From: CAYOHY01 sp964403885
GTDB lineage: Bacteria > Actinomycetota > Coriobacteriia > Anaerosomatales > PHET01
DNA length: 64,000 bases
Assembly: GCA_964403885.1 (NCBI GenBank)
Contig: CAYOHY010000006.1
Location: forward strand, 8,457-72,456
Direction: 5' to 3'
Under the pieces are notes generated by a model that searched no databases, had not been told where the DNA came from, and was given only the letters and a program-made list of their open reading frames with translations. Positions 35,370 through 45,200 of this stretch are shown one piece after another. The first letter of the stretch is position 1, and every line of letters begins with the position of its first letter. The translations under genes were made by a program, and so were the position numbers.

Positions 35370-36598
35370 ATGAGCACCGACATCAAGTTCGGCACCGATG
35401 GATGGCGCGCGGTCATCGGCGATGATTTCACCTATGAGAACCTGAGGCGCGTCGCCGACGCGGCGGGCCGGGTCTTCTCGGCGGACCATCCGGGCGGGCT
35501 CGTGCTTGTTGGCTACGACACTCGCTTCGAGGCCGGCTCGTTCGCGGCTGCAGCGGCTGAGGTGCTTGCGTCGCACGGCCTGCGCGTACGAGTCTCGGAC
35601 AGCTACATCCCCACGCCGGGCCTGTGTTGGTCGGTGGCGCGCGATGACGACGCCATCGGTGGCGTGATGCTCACGGCAAGCCACAATCCCTCGGAGTACC
35701 TGGGCTTCAAGCTCCGGATGTCAGACGGCGGCGCGTCCCCCGTCTCGTTCACGCAAAGCGTCGAAGCCGAGCTGGTCGACGGTGCGCCCACCGCCCGCGG
35801 CGAGTTCGAGCTGGTCGACCTCGTGGGGCCGTACCTGGATGCGCTTCGCGGCGCGGTGGACGCCGAGGCGATCGGGCGTGCGAACCTGCAGGTGGTCGTC
35901 GATCCGCTCTACGGCGCGGGCCAGGGCCACCTCGCGGGGCTGTTGCGCGAGATGGGCGCCGACGTCCTTGAGCTCCACGCGGAGCGCAACCCGGGCTTTG
36001 GCGGGCTGCACCCCGAGCCCATCCNNNNNNNNNNNNNNNNNNNNNNNNNNNNNNNNNNNNNNNNNNNNNNNNNNNNNNNNNNNNNNNNNNNNNNNNNNNN
36101 NNNNNNNNNNNNNNNNNNNNNNNNGTCGGGTTCAAGTGGATCTACGAGGAGATGGTCGCGGGCGGCGTGCTCATCGGCGGTGAGGAGAGCGGCGGCATCG
36201 GCATCCCCTCCCACGTGCGTGAGCGCGACGGACTGCTGATGGCGCTCCTGCTCGCCGAGATGATGGCGCAGCAGGGCAAGGGCCTCGCCGAGCTGGTCGA
36301 GGACCTGTTCGCGCTGACGGGGCCCATGGAGTACTCGCGCGTGGACCTGCGCCTGACCCCTGAGGTCGTCTCGGCGTTCGTGGCGGCGATGCCGGACATG
36401 GCGCCCACCGAGCTCGCGGGGCTGGCCGTGAGGGACATCTCGCGCGCCGACGGCATCAAGTTCTTCTTCGACGACGACGCATGGCTGCTCATGCGAACCA
36501 GCGGTACCGAGCCCCTCGTGCGCATCTACGCCGAGGCACCCTCGGCGGGCGTGGTCGACGACCTGCTCGCCGCCGGCCGCGGGCTCGTTGGCGCGTGA
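35370..36598 (+). CDS. manB: Phosphomannomutase/phosphoglucomutase, split by assembly gap
   Basis: This alpha-D-phosphohexomutase interconverts hexose-6-phosphate and hexose-1-phosphate, providing mannose-1-phosphate for ManC. The N-terminal part (218 residues) has FGTDGWRAVIGDDF and the phosphoserine loop MLTASHNPSEYLGFK at about 101. The C-terminal part (from 36125, VGFKWIYEEM) has the sugar-binding GEESGGIG and phosphate-binding MRTSGTEPLVRI. The metal-binding DGD loop falls in the 100-N gap. The two halves are in different frames across the Ns, which only shows that the true gap is not 100. Against a usual 450-470 residues, about 80-100 residues (250-300 bases) are missing. The gene is probably intact in the organism. 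Its stop overlaps the next start (TGATG). Confidence 0.9.
36025..36124. other. Assembly gap (100 N)
   Basis: Fixed-length run of N inside the phosphomannomutase gene; the true length is unknown and not divisible in the way 100 would imply. Confidence 0.98.
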
Positions 36599-37800
36599 TG
36601 GCCTCGACCGACATCGCGCAGGAGCGCACCGTGGACGGCGAGCCGATGCGCGTCACCATGGTCAACAAGTACTACCCGCCGCATCTGGGGGGCGTCGAGT
36701 TTCATCTGCGTGACCTCGCCGAGGGCTTGGTCGTGAACGCAGGTGCTCACGTGCGCGCGCTCGTGTGCAACGGCGACGGGCAGCGCGTCGAAGAGACCGT
36801 GAACGGCGTGGACGTCGTGAGGCTGCCGCGAGCGACCGAGTTCTCGTCGACCCCCATCTCGTGGCAGTTCGCCAAGGCTCTCAAGGCAGAGGCCGCCCGC
36901 ACGCCCGCACCCGACGTGCTCCACTTCCACTTCCCGTATCCCTGGGGAGAGCTGGCGCTTCTTCAGGCCCGCCCGGACGTGCCTACTGTGGTCACCTATC
37001 ACTCGGACATCGTGCGCCAAAAGGCCGCGCTCGCCGGCTACAAGCCGTTCCTCGAGCGGTTCCTCGATCGCGTGGACCTCATCATCGCCTCGTCGCCCAA
37101 TATGATCGAGCATTCGACGTTTCTGTCCGCGCGCGCCGACAAGTGCCGCCACGTCGACTTCGGCCTGCACGTCGAGCGCATCGCACAAGACGAGGCGGCC
37201 GAGCAGCGTGCCCGGACCCTTCGTGCCGAGCACCCCGGCAGGCGGATCGTTCTGTTCGTGGGACGCCTCGTCTACTACAAGGGCGCCGATGTGCTGGTGC
37301 GCGCCATGGAGCACGTCGACGCCGACCTCGTGATGATCGGCAGGGGCCCGCTCGAGCCGGAGCTGCGTGAGATCGCGGTCGCGCGCGGCATGGGGGAGCG
37401 CGTGCGCTTCCTTGCGCCGGTCGACGACGCCGAGCTCGCAGCGTGGTACCGCGCAGCCGACGTGTTCGCGCTTCCCAGCGTCGCCCGCAGTGAGGCGTTC
37501 GGCCTCGTGCAGATCGAGGCGCATGCGGCCGGCACCCCCGTGGTCTCGACTGACCTCACGACAGGCGTGCCCTACGCCAACCTCGACGGCGTCACGGGCC
37601 TCACGGTCCCTGTGGGCAGCGTCGAGCGGCTGGGCGAGGCGCTCAGGCGCATCCTGGGTGACGACGAGCTCCGCGCACGTCTTGGCGAGCAGGCGCAAGA
37701 GCGCGCGTTGCGCGACTTCACGATTCCACGCATGGTCGAGAACACGCTCGCCGTGTACCGTGAAGCCATAGACGTCCACGCTTCACGGAAACGGGCCTGA
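36598..37800 (+). CDS. GT4 family glycosyltransferase
   Basis: 400 residues, full-length GT-B fold. The N-terminal domain has the glycine loop MVNKYYPPHLGGVEFHLRDL and VVTYHSDIVRQKAAL. The C-terminal donor-binding domain has FVGRLVYYKGADVLVRA, and the catalytic E-x7-E region is SVARSEAFGLVQIEAHAAGTPV. This is typical of retaining mannosyl- or glucosyltransferases; with manB and manC nearby, a mannosyl donor is reasonable. ATG 36598 overlaps the manB stop. An internal ATG at 36646, directly before RVTMVNKYYPP, is an alternative start. It adds sugars to a lipid-linked intermediate on the cytoplasmic face. Confidence 0.9.
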   Translation: MASTDIAQERTVDGEPMRVTMVNKYYPPHLGGVEFHLRDLAEGLVVNAGAHVRALVCNGDGQRVEETVNGVDVVRLPRATEFSSTPISWQFAKALKAEAARTPAPDVLHFHFPYPWGELALLQARPDVPTVVTYHSDIVRQKAALAGYKPFLERFLDRVDLIIASSPNMIEHSTFLSARADKCRHVDFGLHVERIAQDEAAEQRARTLRAEHPGRRIVLFVGRLVYYKGADVLVRAMEHVDADLVMIGRGPLEPELREIAVARGMGERVRFLAPVDDAELAAWYRAADVFALPSVARSEAFGLVQIEAHAAGTPVVSTDLTTGVPYANLDGVTGLTVPVGSVERLGEALRRILGDDELRARLGEQAQERALRDFTIPRMVENTLAVYREAIDVHASRKRA

Positions 37801-37808
37801 GCACACGT

Positions 37809-38921
37809 ATGTCGCGCAACCGATTCATAGCCCTCTCGGTCTTCCTCGACGCCATCCTCGTCACTGCGAGCTTCGTCGTCGCGTTCATGCTGAGGTTCGG
37901 CATGCACTTCTGGGCCGGCGAGTCCGCGCGCAACTGGGCCGCGTACGTGACGATCGCCCCGTTCATCACCCTGGGCTACCTGCTCGCGGGCTGGGTGTAC
38001 GGGCTCTACGAGCCGGAACGCACCGAGACCGCGTGGACCGTGGTCCGCACGGTTGCGATCGTGTCGTTCCTCGGACTCGTGGTCACCGCCGTCATCGCCT
38101 TCCTGGGCGGCAACGCCACCCTCGCCCTGTCGCGCTCCATCCTGCCCATCGCNNNNNNNNNNNNNNNNNNNNNNNNNNNNNNNNNNNNNNNNNNNNNNNN
38201 NNNNNNNNNNNNNNNNNNNNNNNNNNNNNNNNNNNNNNNNNNNNNNNNNNNNCCCGAGCTCTACGAGATCTTCATCGGCCGCGTCGATGCGTTGATCGGC
38301 GACATCCCGCTCATGAAGATCACCGAGTCGTTCGTGCCCCGCTACTATCGGGCCGCCAAGCGCGCACTGGACTTGGTGGGAGCGCTGTTCCTCCTGGTCC
38401 TTGTGAGCCCCATCTTGGCGATCGCCGCGCTGGCGATCATAGCGACCGATGGGTTCCCGGTGGTCTTCAAGCAGGAGCGCGTGGGCCGCGACCTCAAGCT
38501 CTTCAACGTCTACAAGCTGCGAACCATGGTCAAAGACGCCGAGAAGCTCTCAGGCCCCGTCCTTGCCGAGGAAGACGATCCCCGGATCACGCGTGCGGGG
38601 CGCTTCATGCGCAACTACCGTGTCGACGAGCTTCCTCAGCTGTTCAACATCATCGCGGGCGACATGAGCTTCGTCGGGCCCCGCCCGGAGCGAATGTTCT
38701 TCGTCGAGCAGTACCTGCAAGAGATCCCGGGCTACCGCGAGCGTTTCCGAGTCAAGCCGGGTGTGACGGGCCTCGCACAGGTGTCAGGCGGCTACGCGAC
38801 CACCCCTGAGCGCAAACTCAAGTACGACCTCATCTACATGTTCCATCAGAACCTCGCCATGGACGCACAGATCATGGCCGAGACCCTGAAGGTCGTCCTC
38901 ACCGGCAGGGGAGCGCGGTAG
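37809..38921 (+). CDS. Polyprenyl glycosylphosphotransferase, split by assembly gap
   Basis: Initiating sugar-1-phosphate transferase for exopolysaccharide: it moves hexose-1-phosphate from a nucleotide sugar to undecaprenyl phosphate. The N-terminal 114 residues hold about four membrane segments. After the gap, the catalytic bacterial sugar transferase domain is complete: KRALDLVGALFLLVL membrane helix, DGFPVVFKQERVG, NVYKLRTM, DELPQLFNIIAGDMSFVGPRPE and VKPGVTGLAQVSG. Total without Ns is about 337 residues, against 450-480 for the family, so about 110-140 residues (the CoA-binding-like domain) are missing in the gap. It closes the manB-GT4-transferase cluster. Confidence 0.9.
   Translation: MSRNRFIALSVFLDAILVTASFVVAFMLRFGMHFWAGESARNWAAYVTIAPFITLGYLLAGWVYGLYEPERTETAWTVVRTVAIVSFLGLVVTAVIAFLGGNATLALSRSILPIXXXXXXXXXXXXXXXXXXXXXXXXXXXXXXXXXXPELYEIFIGRVDALIGDIPLMKITESFVPRYYRAAKRALDLVGALFLLVLVSPILAIAALAIIATDGFPVVFKQERVGRDLKLFNVYKLRTMVKDAEKLSGPVLAEEDDPRITRAGRFMRNYRVDELPQLFNIIAGDMSFVGPRPERMFFVEQYLQEIPGYRERFRVKPGVTGLAQVSGGYATTPERKLKYDLIYMFHQNLAMDAQIMAETLKVVLTGRGAR
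38153..38252. other. Assembly gap (100 N)
   Basis: Fixed-length run of N inside the polyprenyl glycosylphosphotransferase gene. The frame happens to be kept across it. Confidence 0.98.
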
Positions 38922-39014
38922 CGGCGCGGTGGCGCTCCACACACTTGTGGGTTTCGGCGAACGGCGGCTCGGCGGTGTGTTTCTCGCTGACTGCCCTCCG
39001 GAATACTCGGCAAG

Positions 39015-39030
39015 TGTGAATCTCATCACA
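39015..39030. promoter_or_regulatory. CRP/FNR-family operator, TGTGA-N6-TCACA
   Basis: Perfect TGTGA-ATCTCA-TCACA upstream of giant cytochrome 2. Its centre (39022.5) is 34.5 bases before the TTGACC box, 12 bases closer than at giant cytochrome 1, roughly one helical turn. The two half-sites are identical at both genes; the spacers differ. Confidence 0.7.
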
Positions 39031-39056
39031 TTGGGGTAATAATGCCCGCTCAGGTA

Positions 39057-39086
39057 TTGACCCCACCCCCAAACCTGCCGAATACT
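39057..39086 (+). promoter_or_regulatory. Sigma-70-type promoter of giant cytochrome 2
   Basis: TTGACC (39057-39062), 18-base spacer, AATACT (39081-39086), followed by CCC as at giant cytochrome 1. The leader to ATG 39230 is about 137 nt, almost the same length as at the other giant gene. Confidence 0.6.
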
Positions 39087-39105
39087 CCCACAGAATGTCC
39101 ATCCT

Positions 39106-39172
39106 TGGGTGGCGTGCGCACGCGCACCCAGGGATGCAAGGAAGCTCGTGTACCGCCCAGGGGCAAAGGGCG
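39106..39172 (+). promoter_or_regulatory. Structured 5' leader of giant cytochrome 2
   Basis: A long hairpin: TGGGTG (39106-39111) with CACCCA (39125-39130), enclosing the palindrome GCGTGCGCACGC. A second stem follows, CGCCC (39154-39158) with GGGCG (39168-39172). Not matched to a known RNA family. Confidence 0.35.
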
Positions 39173-39229
39173 CACCCACGATGGTCCTTGACAAAGAGAA
39201 CTGTTGGCAAACGGGGTTGGAGGCACCAT

Positions 39230-42200
39230 ATGGGCAGACTACGGGGTATCAGGTACCTCGCGGTCATAGGTCTCGCGGTCGCGATGTTGTTCGCGTTCGC
39301 GAGTCTTGCATTCGCGGACCAGCGAAATCCGGAATGTCTGACATGCCACTCGAGCATGTCCGACTGGACGGTGACCGACGTAGACACGAACACGGCATGT
39401 GCCAAGTGCCATACGCCGGGCCTTATGGGAACCCACCCCATTCATAACACCGGAGCCAACTGTGGAGCGTTCTGCCACCCCGGCTACGGCACCTCGACGA
39501 TGTATGCGACCCCTTCCTGGCTTGGGCCTCAGGGGTCGTTCGCGTCTTCGGAGTCCGTGAACGCTTCGTCGGCCGATCTGCACGTCATCCACTCGAAGCA
39601 GGGTTGGATGGCGGGGATCTCGTCGACGTTGGCGGGAGAGTGCGGCTCGTGTCACGAGCCCGCCGCCTGCTCCGCGTGCCACAGCAACGCGCCCAGCGCG
39701 AACCACAGCGTCCACAGCTCGAGCGGTAACGCCTCCTACACCGCTCAGCCCGCATGGACCGGCGTGATGGCCAACGGTGTCGTTGGTGGCGACCTGTTCA
39801 TGAAGACCGCCACGAACACCACCAACCAGTGCGCCACCGCCGGCTGTCACGACATCGCCGGCTCCGCGGCCCGCATCCCCGTTGCGGCCGAGTCGGACTT
39901 TTTCACGGCTGCCCCTGCCGCCTGGAAGTCGCACCTGAGCCAGATGCACAGCGGCCAGCAGGCGCGCTTCACCAACAAGATCGGATACTCGCTCACCGGC
40001 TCCTTCTCGGGAGACGCGTTCGAGCTCATCGGCGCCAAGGATCCGTACTACGGTAAGTCGGATATCTACCTCGACGGCGTCTACCAGACGACGATCGACC
40101 AGTACGATGCGACCACCAAGTACCAGCAGATCCTGTTCAGCAAGAAGGGCCTGACCAACACGACGCACACCGTGCAGATCGTGGTACTGGGCCAGAGCCG
40201 TCCCGAGGCGCGCGGCACCTTCGTGTTCATCGACGCGATCTTCGCCTACGGCAACCTTCCCGCGTCGGTGGCTCCCAAGTGCGACAGCTGTCACCCCGAC
40301 AAGACCGCCGCGCACGGCACCACCTTCGCGCACGAGGCGTCGGCCACCGCGTTCGTGAGTGGCTCCTACGCCGGCTTCGCGTGCAACCAGTGCCACGACA
40401 AGAAGATGATCGACGAGCATCGTCGCACCAGCTCCAAGACCTCCGCGGGCAGCGTCTGCCAGGGCTGCCACACGGTCTATGCGCCGTACACGGGCCCTGA
40501 GCTCTCCACCCCCAAGTACGACTACACCTGCACGTGGAACGGCGTCGCGGGCACCCCGGGTTGCCACAACAACACCGCCAACGCCTCCAAGACCACCACG
40601 CTCCAGGCGCCGCACCAGTTCAAGGAGACCACGCACACGGTGACCGGCATCCCTGCGGTCCAGGAGTGCATCGACTGTCACGGCAACGACCTCGGCGTGA
40701 TTCACGATGACACCAACGCTTCGCGCCCGCAGCACGCATCGCTCGTGGGCTCGGGCTCCGTTGGCCCCAACTTCACCACCAACTGCCTGACCTGCCACGG
40801 TGCCACGAAGTTCCCGTCGACGAAGAACTGCACCGACGCCTCGTGCCACACCGGTAGCGGCGTGGTGTCGATGGCGACGCACCCGTCGCCGGCTCACACG
40901 GCCACCGACACCAACCCCGGCGTGCTCCGCACCAAGGGCACCACCACCACGTCGGCCAACTACGGCTGCTCGGCCTGCCACTTCGTCGCAGGCGCCCAGG
41001 ACACCGCCGATGAGCACTTCAAGGGCAGCTCGCTGACCTCGGTGTCGGGCACGATCGGGTGCAACAGCTGTCACAGCGCGTACTACTTCCCGGTTGGCTG
41101 GAAGACTCCTCCGGCGAACACCTGCATCTCCTGCCACCCCGTTGCGGGCGGCAAGGCCGGTGCGCCGCACGAGGCAGCCGACTACAACAGCAAGCACAAC
41201 TTCAACGCCTACGGGACGAACCTGAACTCCTGCGGTTCCGGCAACGCCGCGTGGTGCCATGCGACCAACCTGGTCGACGTCGTGCACGACGACTCGGTCG
41301 TCGGCAACGCGATGGGCAACCCGGACTGCGACACGTGCCACAGCGCGTCAGCGGTTCCCACGGCGGTCACCTGCATCGGCGCCGGCTGTCACGCCGCGAG
41401 CACCGCAGCAGACAAGAACACCACCGCACACGTGATGACCAAGCACATCGCTCCGTCGTCCACCGAGTGCGTCGAGTGCCACGAGCAGGGCGGCGACGTC
41501 CGCCTCATCCACGCCTCGTGCGAGCAGTGCCACGCGAACCCGACCTACCCGGGTATCACGATCGGCAAGACCACCCAGTGCACCGGCTGCCACACCGCCG
41601 GTGGTCCGGGCGGCGTGTACACCCCGCATGACCCCAACCACTACACCGGCACTGAGACCACGCACACCGCGAGCGCTCAGTCCGGCACCGTTTCCGGCTT
41701 CGCGTGCTCGCAGTGCCACTCGCTCGAGATGAAGCCGGCCCACAGTGGCCCGACCACGATCACCTTCAACTTGGGTGGCTACAGCGACAAGTGCGTCGCC
41801 TGCCACGAGCTGAAGGTTGACGCGCTGGGCACGTGGAACAAGACCTGTGACGCATGCCACGCGACCAAGCACGGCTCGCAGGCCGCCAAGCACGATGCTT
41901 CGACGACCGCGCTCTCGGGCCCGGTCTCGGTCTCGACGATCTTCACGGATGGCTTCGAGAGCGCCTCGTGGCCCAGCACCTGGACCACCGGTGGAGCAAA
42001 CCCCACGTACTGGCGTACGACCAACACCACTAAGACCGCCGGTACCTATGCCGCTGAGTTCTACGCGGACTCGACCACGACGCGTACGGCCTACTTCCAG
42101 CGGGCGGGCCTGAACCTGTCGGCGCTCACCAGCCCGACTCTCGCGTTCTCCTACAACGCGACCGGTCTTGCGTCGCCCAACTACTACGCCGTTCAGTACT

Positions 42201-45200
42201 CGACCAACGGGTCGACCTGGAACTCGATCATCCCGTCCAGCACCGCTTCGACCGGCGGCTGGGTCAGCACGACCACGGCGCTGCCGTCGGGCGCAGCCTC
42301 TGTCACGGTGCGCTTCTGGGCTAGCGTCAACGCCACGACCAAGTTCGTGCGCTTCGACGCGGTGACGGTCTCCGGCCAGGTCACCGGCGCGTCGCCCGGT
42401 ACCGCTGCCGCCGTCTGCGGCACGGTGGGCTGCCACAACGTCACGGACGTGGGCGCCCTCCACGACAACGCCGTTCCGGCCTCGACCACGGCGGACACGT
42501 CGCGTTGCGCCACCTGCCACAAGAACGCCTCCACCGTGCCGGTCCTGGACTGCTACGGCGCCGGCTGCCACTCGGCGGCCGTCACCCACGCGACCATCAC
42601 CGGCAACGACTCGACCCACACCGCGACCGCGATGAACGCGGACGCGACCGGCGGGTCCTACACCACCGGTGGCGGCAACACGTGCTCCGCGTGCCACAGC
42701 TCGGGCCTGAACTCGGCGCACACCACCGTGACCGCGCGCCTGGACTCCGGTAACACCTCGTGGGGTCCTGGTCCCAACTACTGCACCAACTGCCACCGCA
42801 CCGGTACCGGCGGCTCGCCGACCGGCCCCGATGACGCCGTTATGGTCATCACCTCCGACTTCTGGTCGGCCCAGACCTGCGACCAGTGCCACGTGACCCG
42901 CGGCAACGGCAAGCACGCGAGCATGAACACCTCGCACACCGCGTCGATGGGTACCTCGGGCACGGCCAACGGCTGCAACCAGGTAGGCTGCCACGGCACC
43001 ACCGACGTGCGCGCGATCCACAACGTGAACCACGCCATCTACAACGAGGGTTGTACGGTCAAGGCGTCCGGTTCCGCCAACACGAGCGACTCGGCACTGG
43101 CCTGCCACGACATCGACAAGTCGATGCGCAACGCGGCCGGCGCCCTCAACACGCCGATGAGCTGCGGTCAGGGCTCGGGTGGCTGCCACACCAACCACAC
43201 CAACAGCAACCACGGCGCGAGCCACACGCTCAACGTCGCGGGCTCGAACTACACCACCGCCACCATCAGCGGCTGCACCAACTCGGGTGCCGGCTGCCAC
43301 GGTGTCGATGGCCAGTCCAACTACTCGAGCACTCAGTACCACCCCGTTGCCGGCACCAGCTGTATCACCGGCAAGTGCCACGATGCATCGGCGACGAACC
43401 ACAACGACCCGGCCTTCGATGGCTCGAACACCTGCCAGAACTGCCACGGTGGCGGCGCGGTCAACTACGTGAACGCCCCGCTCGTCTCGGTGCTCACCAC
43501 GACCACCGGTGCGAACAAGGGTCACTTCAACGAGACCACGCACACCGCGGGCAGCCTGACTGCCACGGTCGGCTCGGGCGGTACCGCCTCGGCCACGTGT
43601 AACCAGTGCCACAACTCGAGCCCGGCCACCGGCCTCAAGGGCCTGTACGCCCAGCACCAGGGTCTGGGTGCCTCGCAGGTCTCGACCTCGAGCTACACGA
43701 ACCTCGCGTGCTCGGAGTGCCACAACTACAACATCAACGTGACCTCGATCGTCTCCACCAAGTGGAGCACCAAGACCTGCGTCGAGTGCCACGCTGCGGG
43801 TGGCGTGGGTGCCGCGTACGCACAGCACGGCTCGACCGCTCCCACGGTCACCGCGACCTCCGCGTACAGCTGCGGCACGAGCGGTACCAACTGCCACGGC
43901 ACCGGCAACAACCTGCACGCGATCCACAAGGACGCGACCGGCTGTAACCTGACCGGCTGCCACGACTACGCGACTCAGGGCGTCAAGCCCACCGGCAAGT
44001 CGTGCGGCCAGGGTGGCACCTGCCACACGTCGTACCTCGACGCCCCCCACAACACCATCACCGGCAACGACACGACGCACACCGCCGGCTCGGTCCAGGC
44101 CTCTGACACCGCCTACCAGGCCACGCAGTGCAACGCGTGCCACAGCATGCAGCTGACGGTCGAGCACACCGCGACGACCTCGGTGAAGTCGCTCGACGCG
44201 ACCAACGTGTGCAAGAACTGCCACAACAACGCCGCCTCGACCTCGGCCATCGCCACCGGTTGGGCCGCGAACAAGAACACCATCAACGGCTGCTCGCAGT
44301 GCCACACCGGCGGCCTGGCGCGTCACGCCGACGCCTCGGCCACGGCGCACTCGCCGGCCAACACCGGATGCGGCGCGACCGGTCCCGGTTGCCACCCGAC
44401 CAACAACATCGCGTCGGTCGGCGTGCCTACCACCACCACCGCGATCCACAACAACTGCCTGAACTGCCACGACCGCGCGTCTGCCAACGCAAGCTGGACC
44501 GCGGGTCTCATCGGCACCGGCCAGACCATCCGCTACTCGACGGCCACCAAGTCGTGCGGTCAGGGCACCGGCTGCCACGTGGCGAGCTCGTACTCGACCG
44601 CCACGGCCAACCACCGTATCGGCCGCGGTGACCAGATCACCGGTAACGACGCCACCCACACCGCCAACGCGGCCTACATGGCCTCGACGGTGACGAGCGG
44701 CGCCGCAACCAACGTGTGCACCGACTGCCACCTCGGCACGCTCGCGAGCGAGCACGCCACCACGAGCGCCGGCGCCATCGGTTGTACGACGGGTGGCTCG
44801 CAGAGCACCGGTTGCCACAACACCATCGCCGGCTCTGTCGCGGCCTCCTCGGCGGCTGTCGTCAAGAGCAACTGGAACGGCAAGTCCGGCAAGTGCTCGG
44901 ACTGCCACAGCACCGGCCAGCACAACGCCATCGGCACCTCGCACACCGCCACCGGCACCGCCGGCTGCGCGAGCACCGTCGCGGGTTGCCACCCCACGAG
45001 CGACCTTGTGGCCCTCCACAAGAACCGCGCGGGCGGCGGCGGTTGCCAGCTCTCCGGCTGCCACGACGCGGCTAACAAGAGCCAGCGTCCCACGCAGAAG
45101 TCGTGCGGCACCGGCGGCACCTGCCACACCGGCTATGGCGTGCCCAACCACAACACCATCACCGGCAACGACACGACGCACACCGCCGGCTCGGTCCAGG

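Noticed and set aside
35370..36239. Frameshifted phosphomannomutase pseudogene
   Set aside because: The frame change coincides with a 100-N placeholder; both halves are well conserved, so it is an assembly effect.
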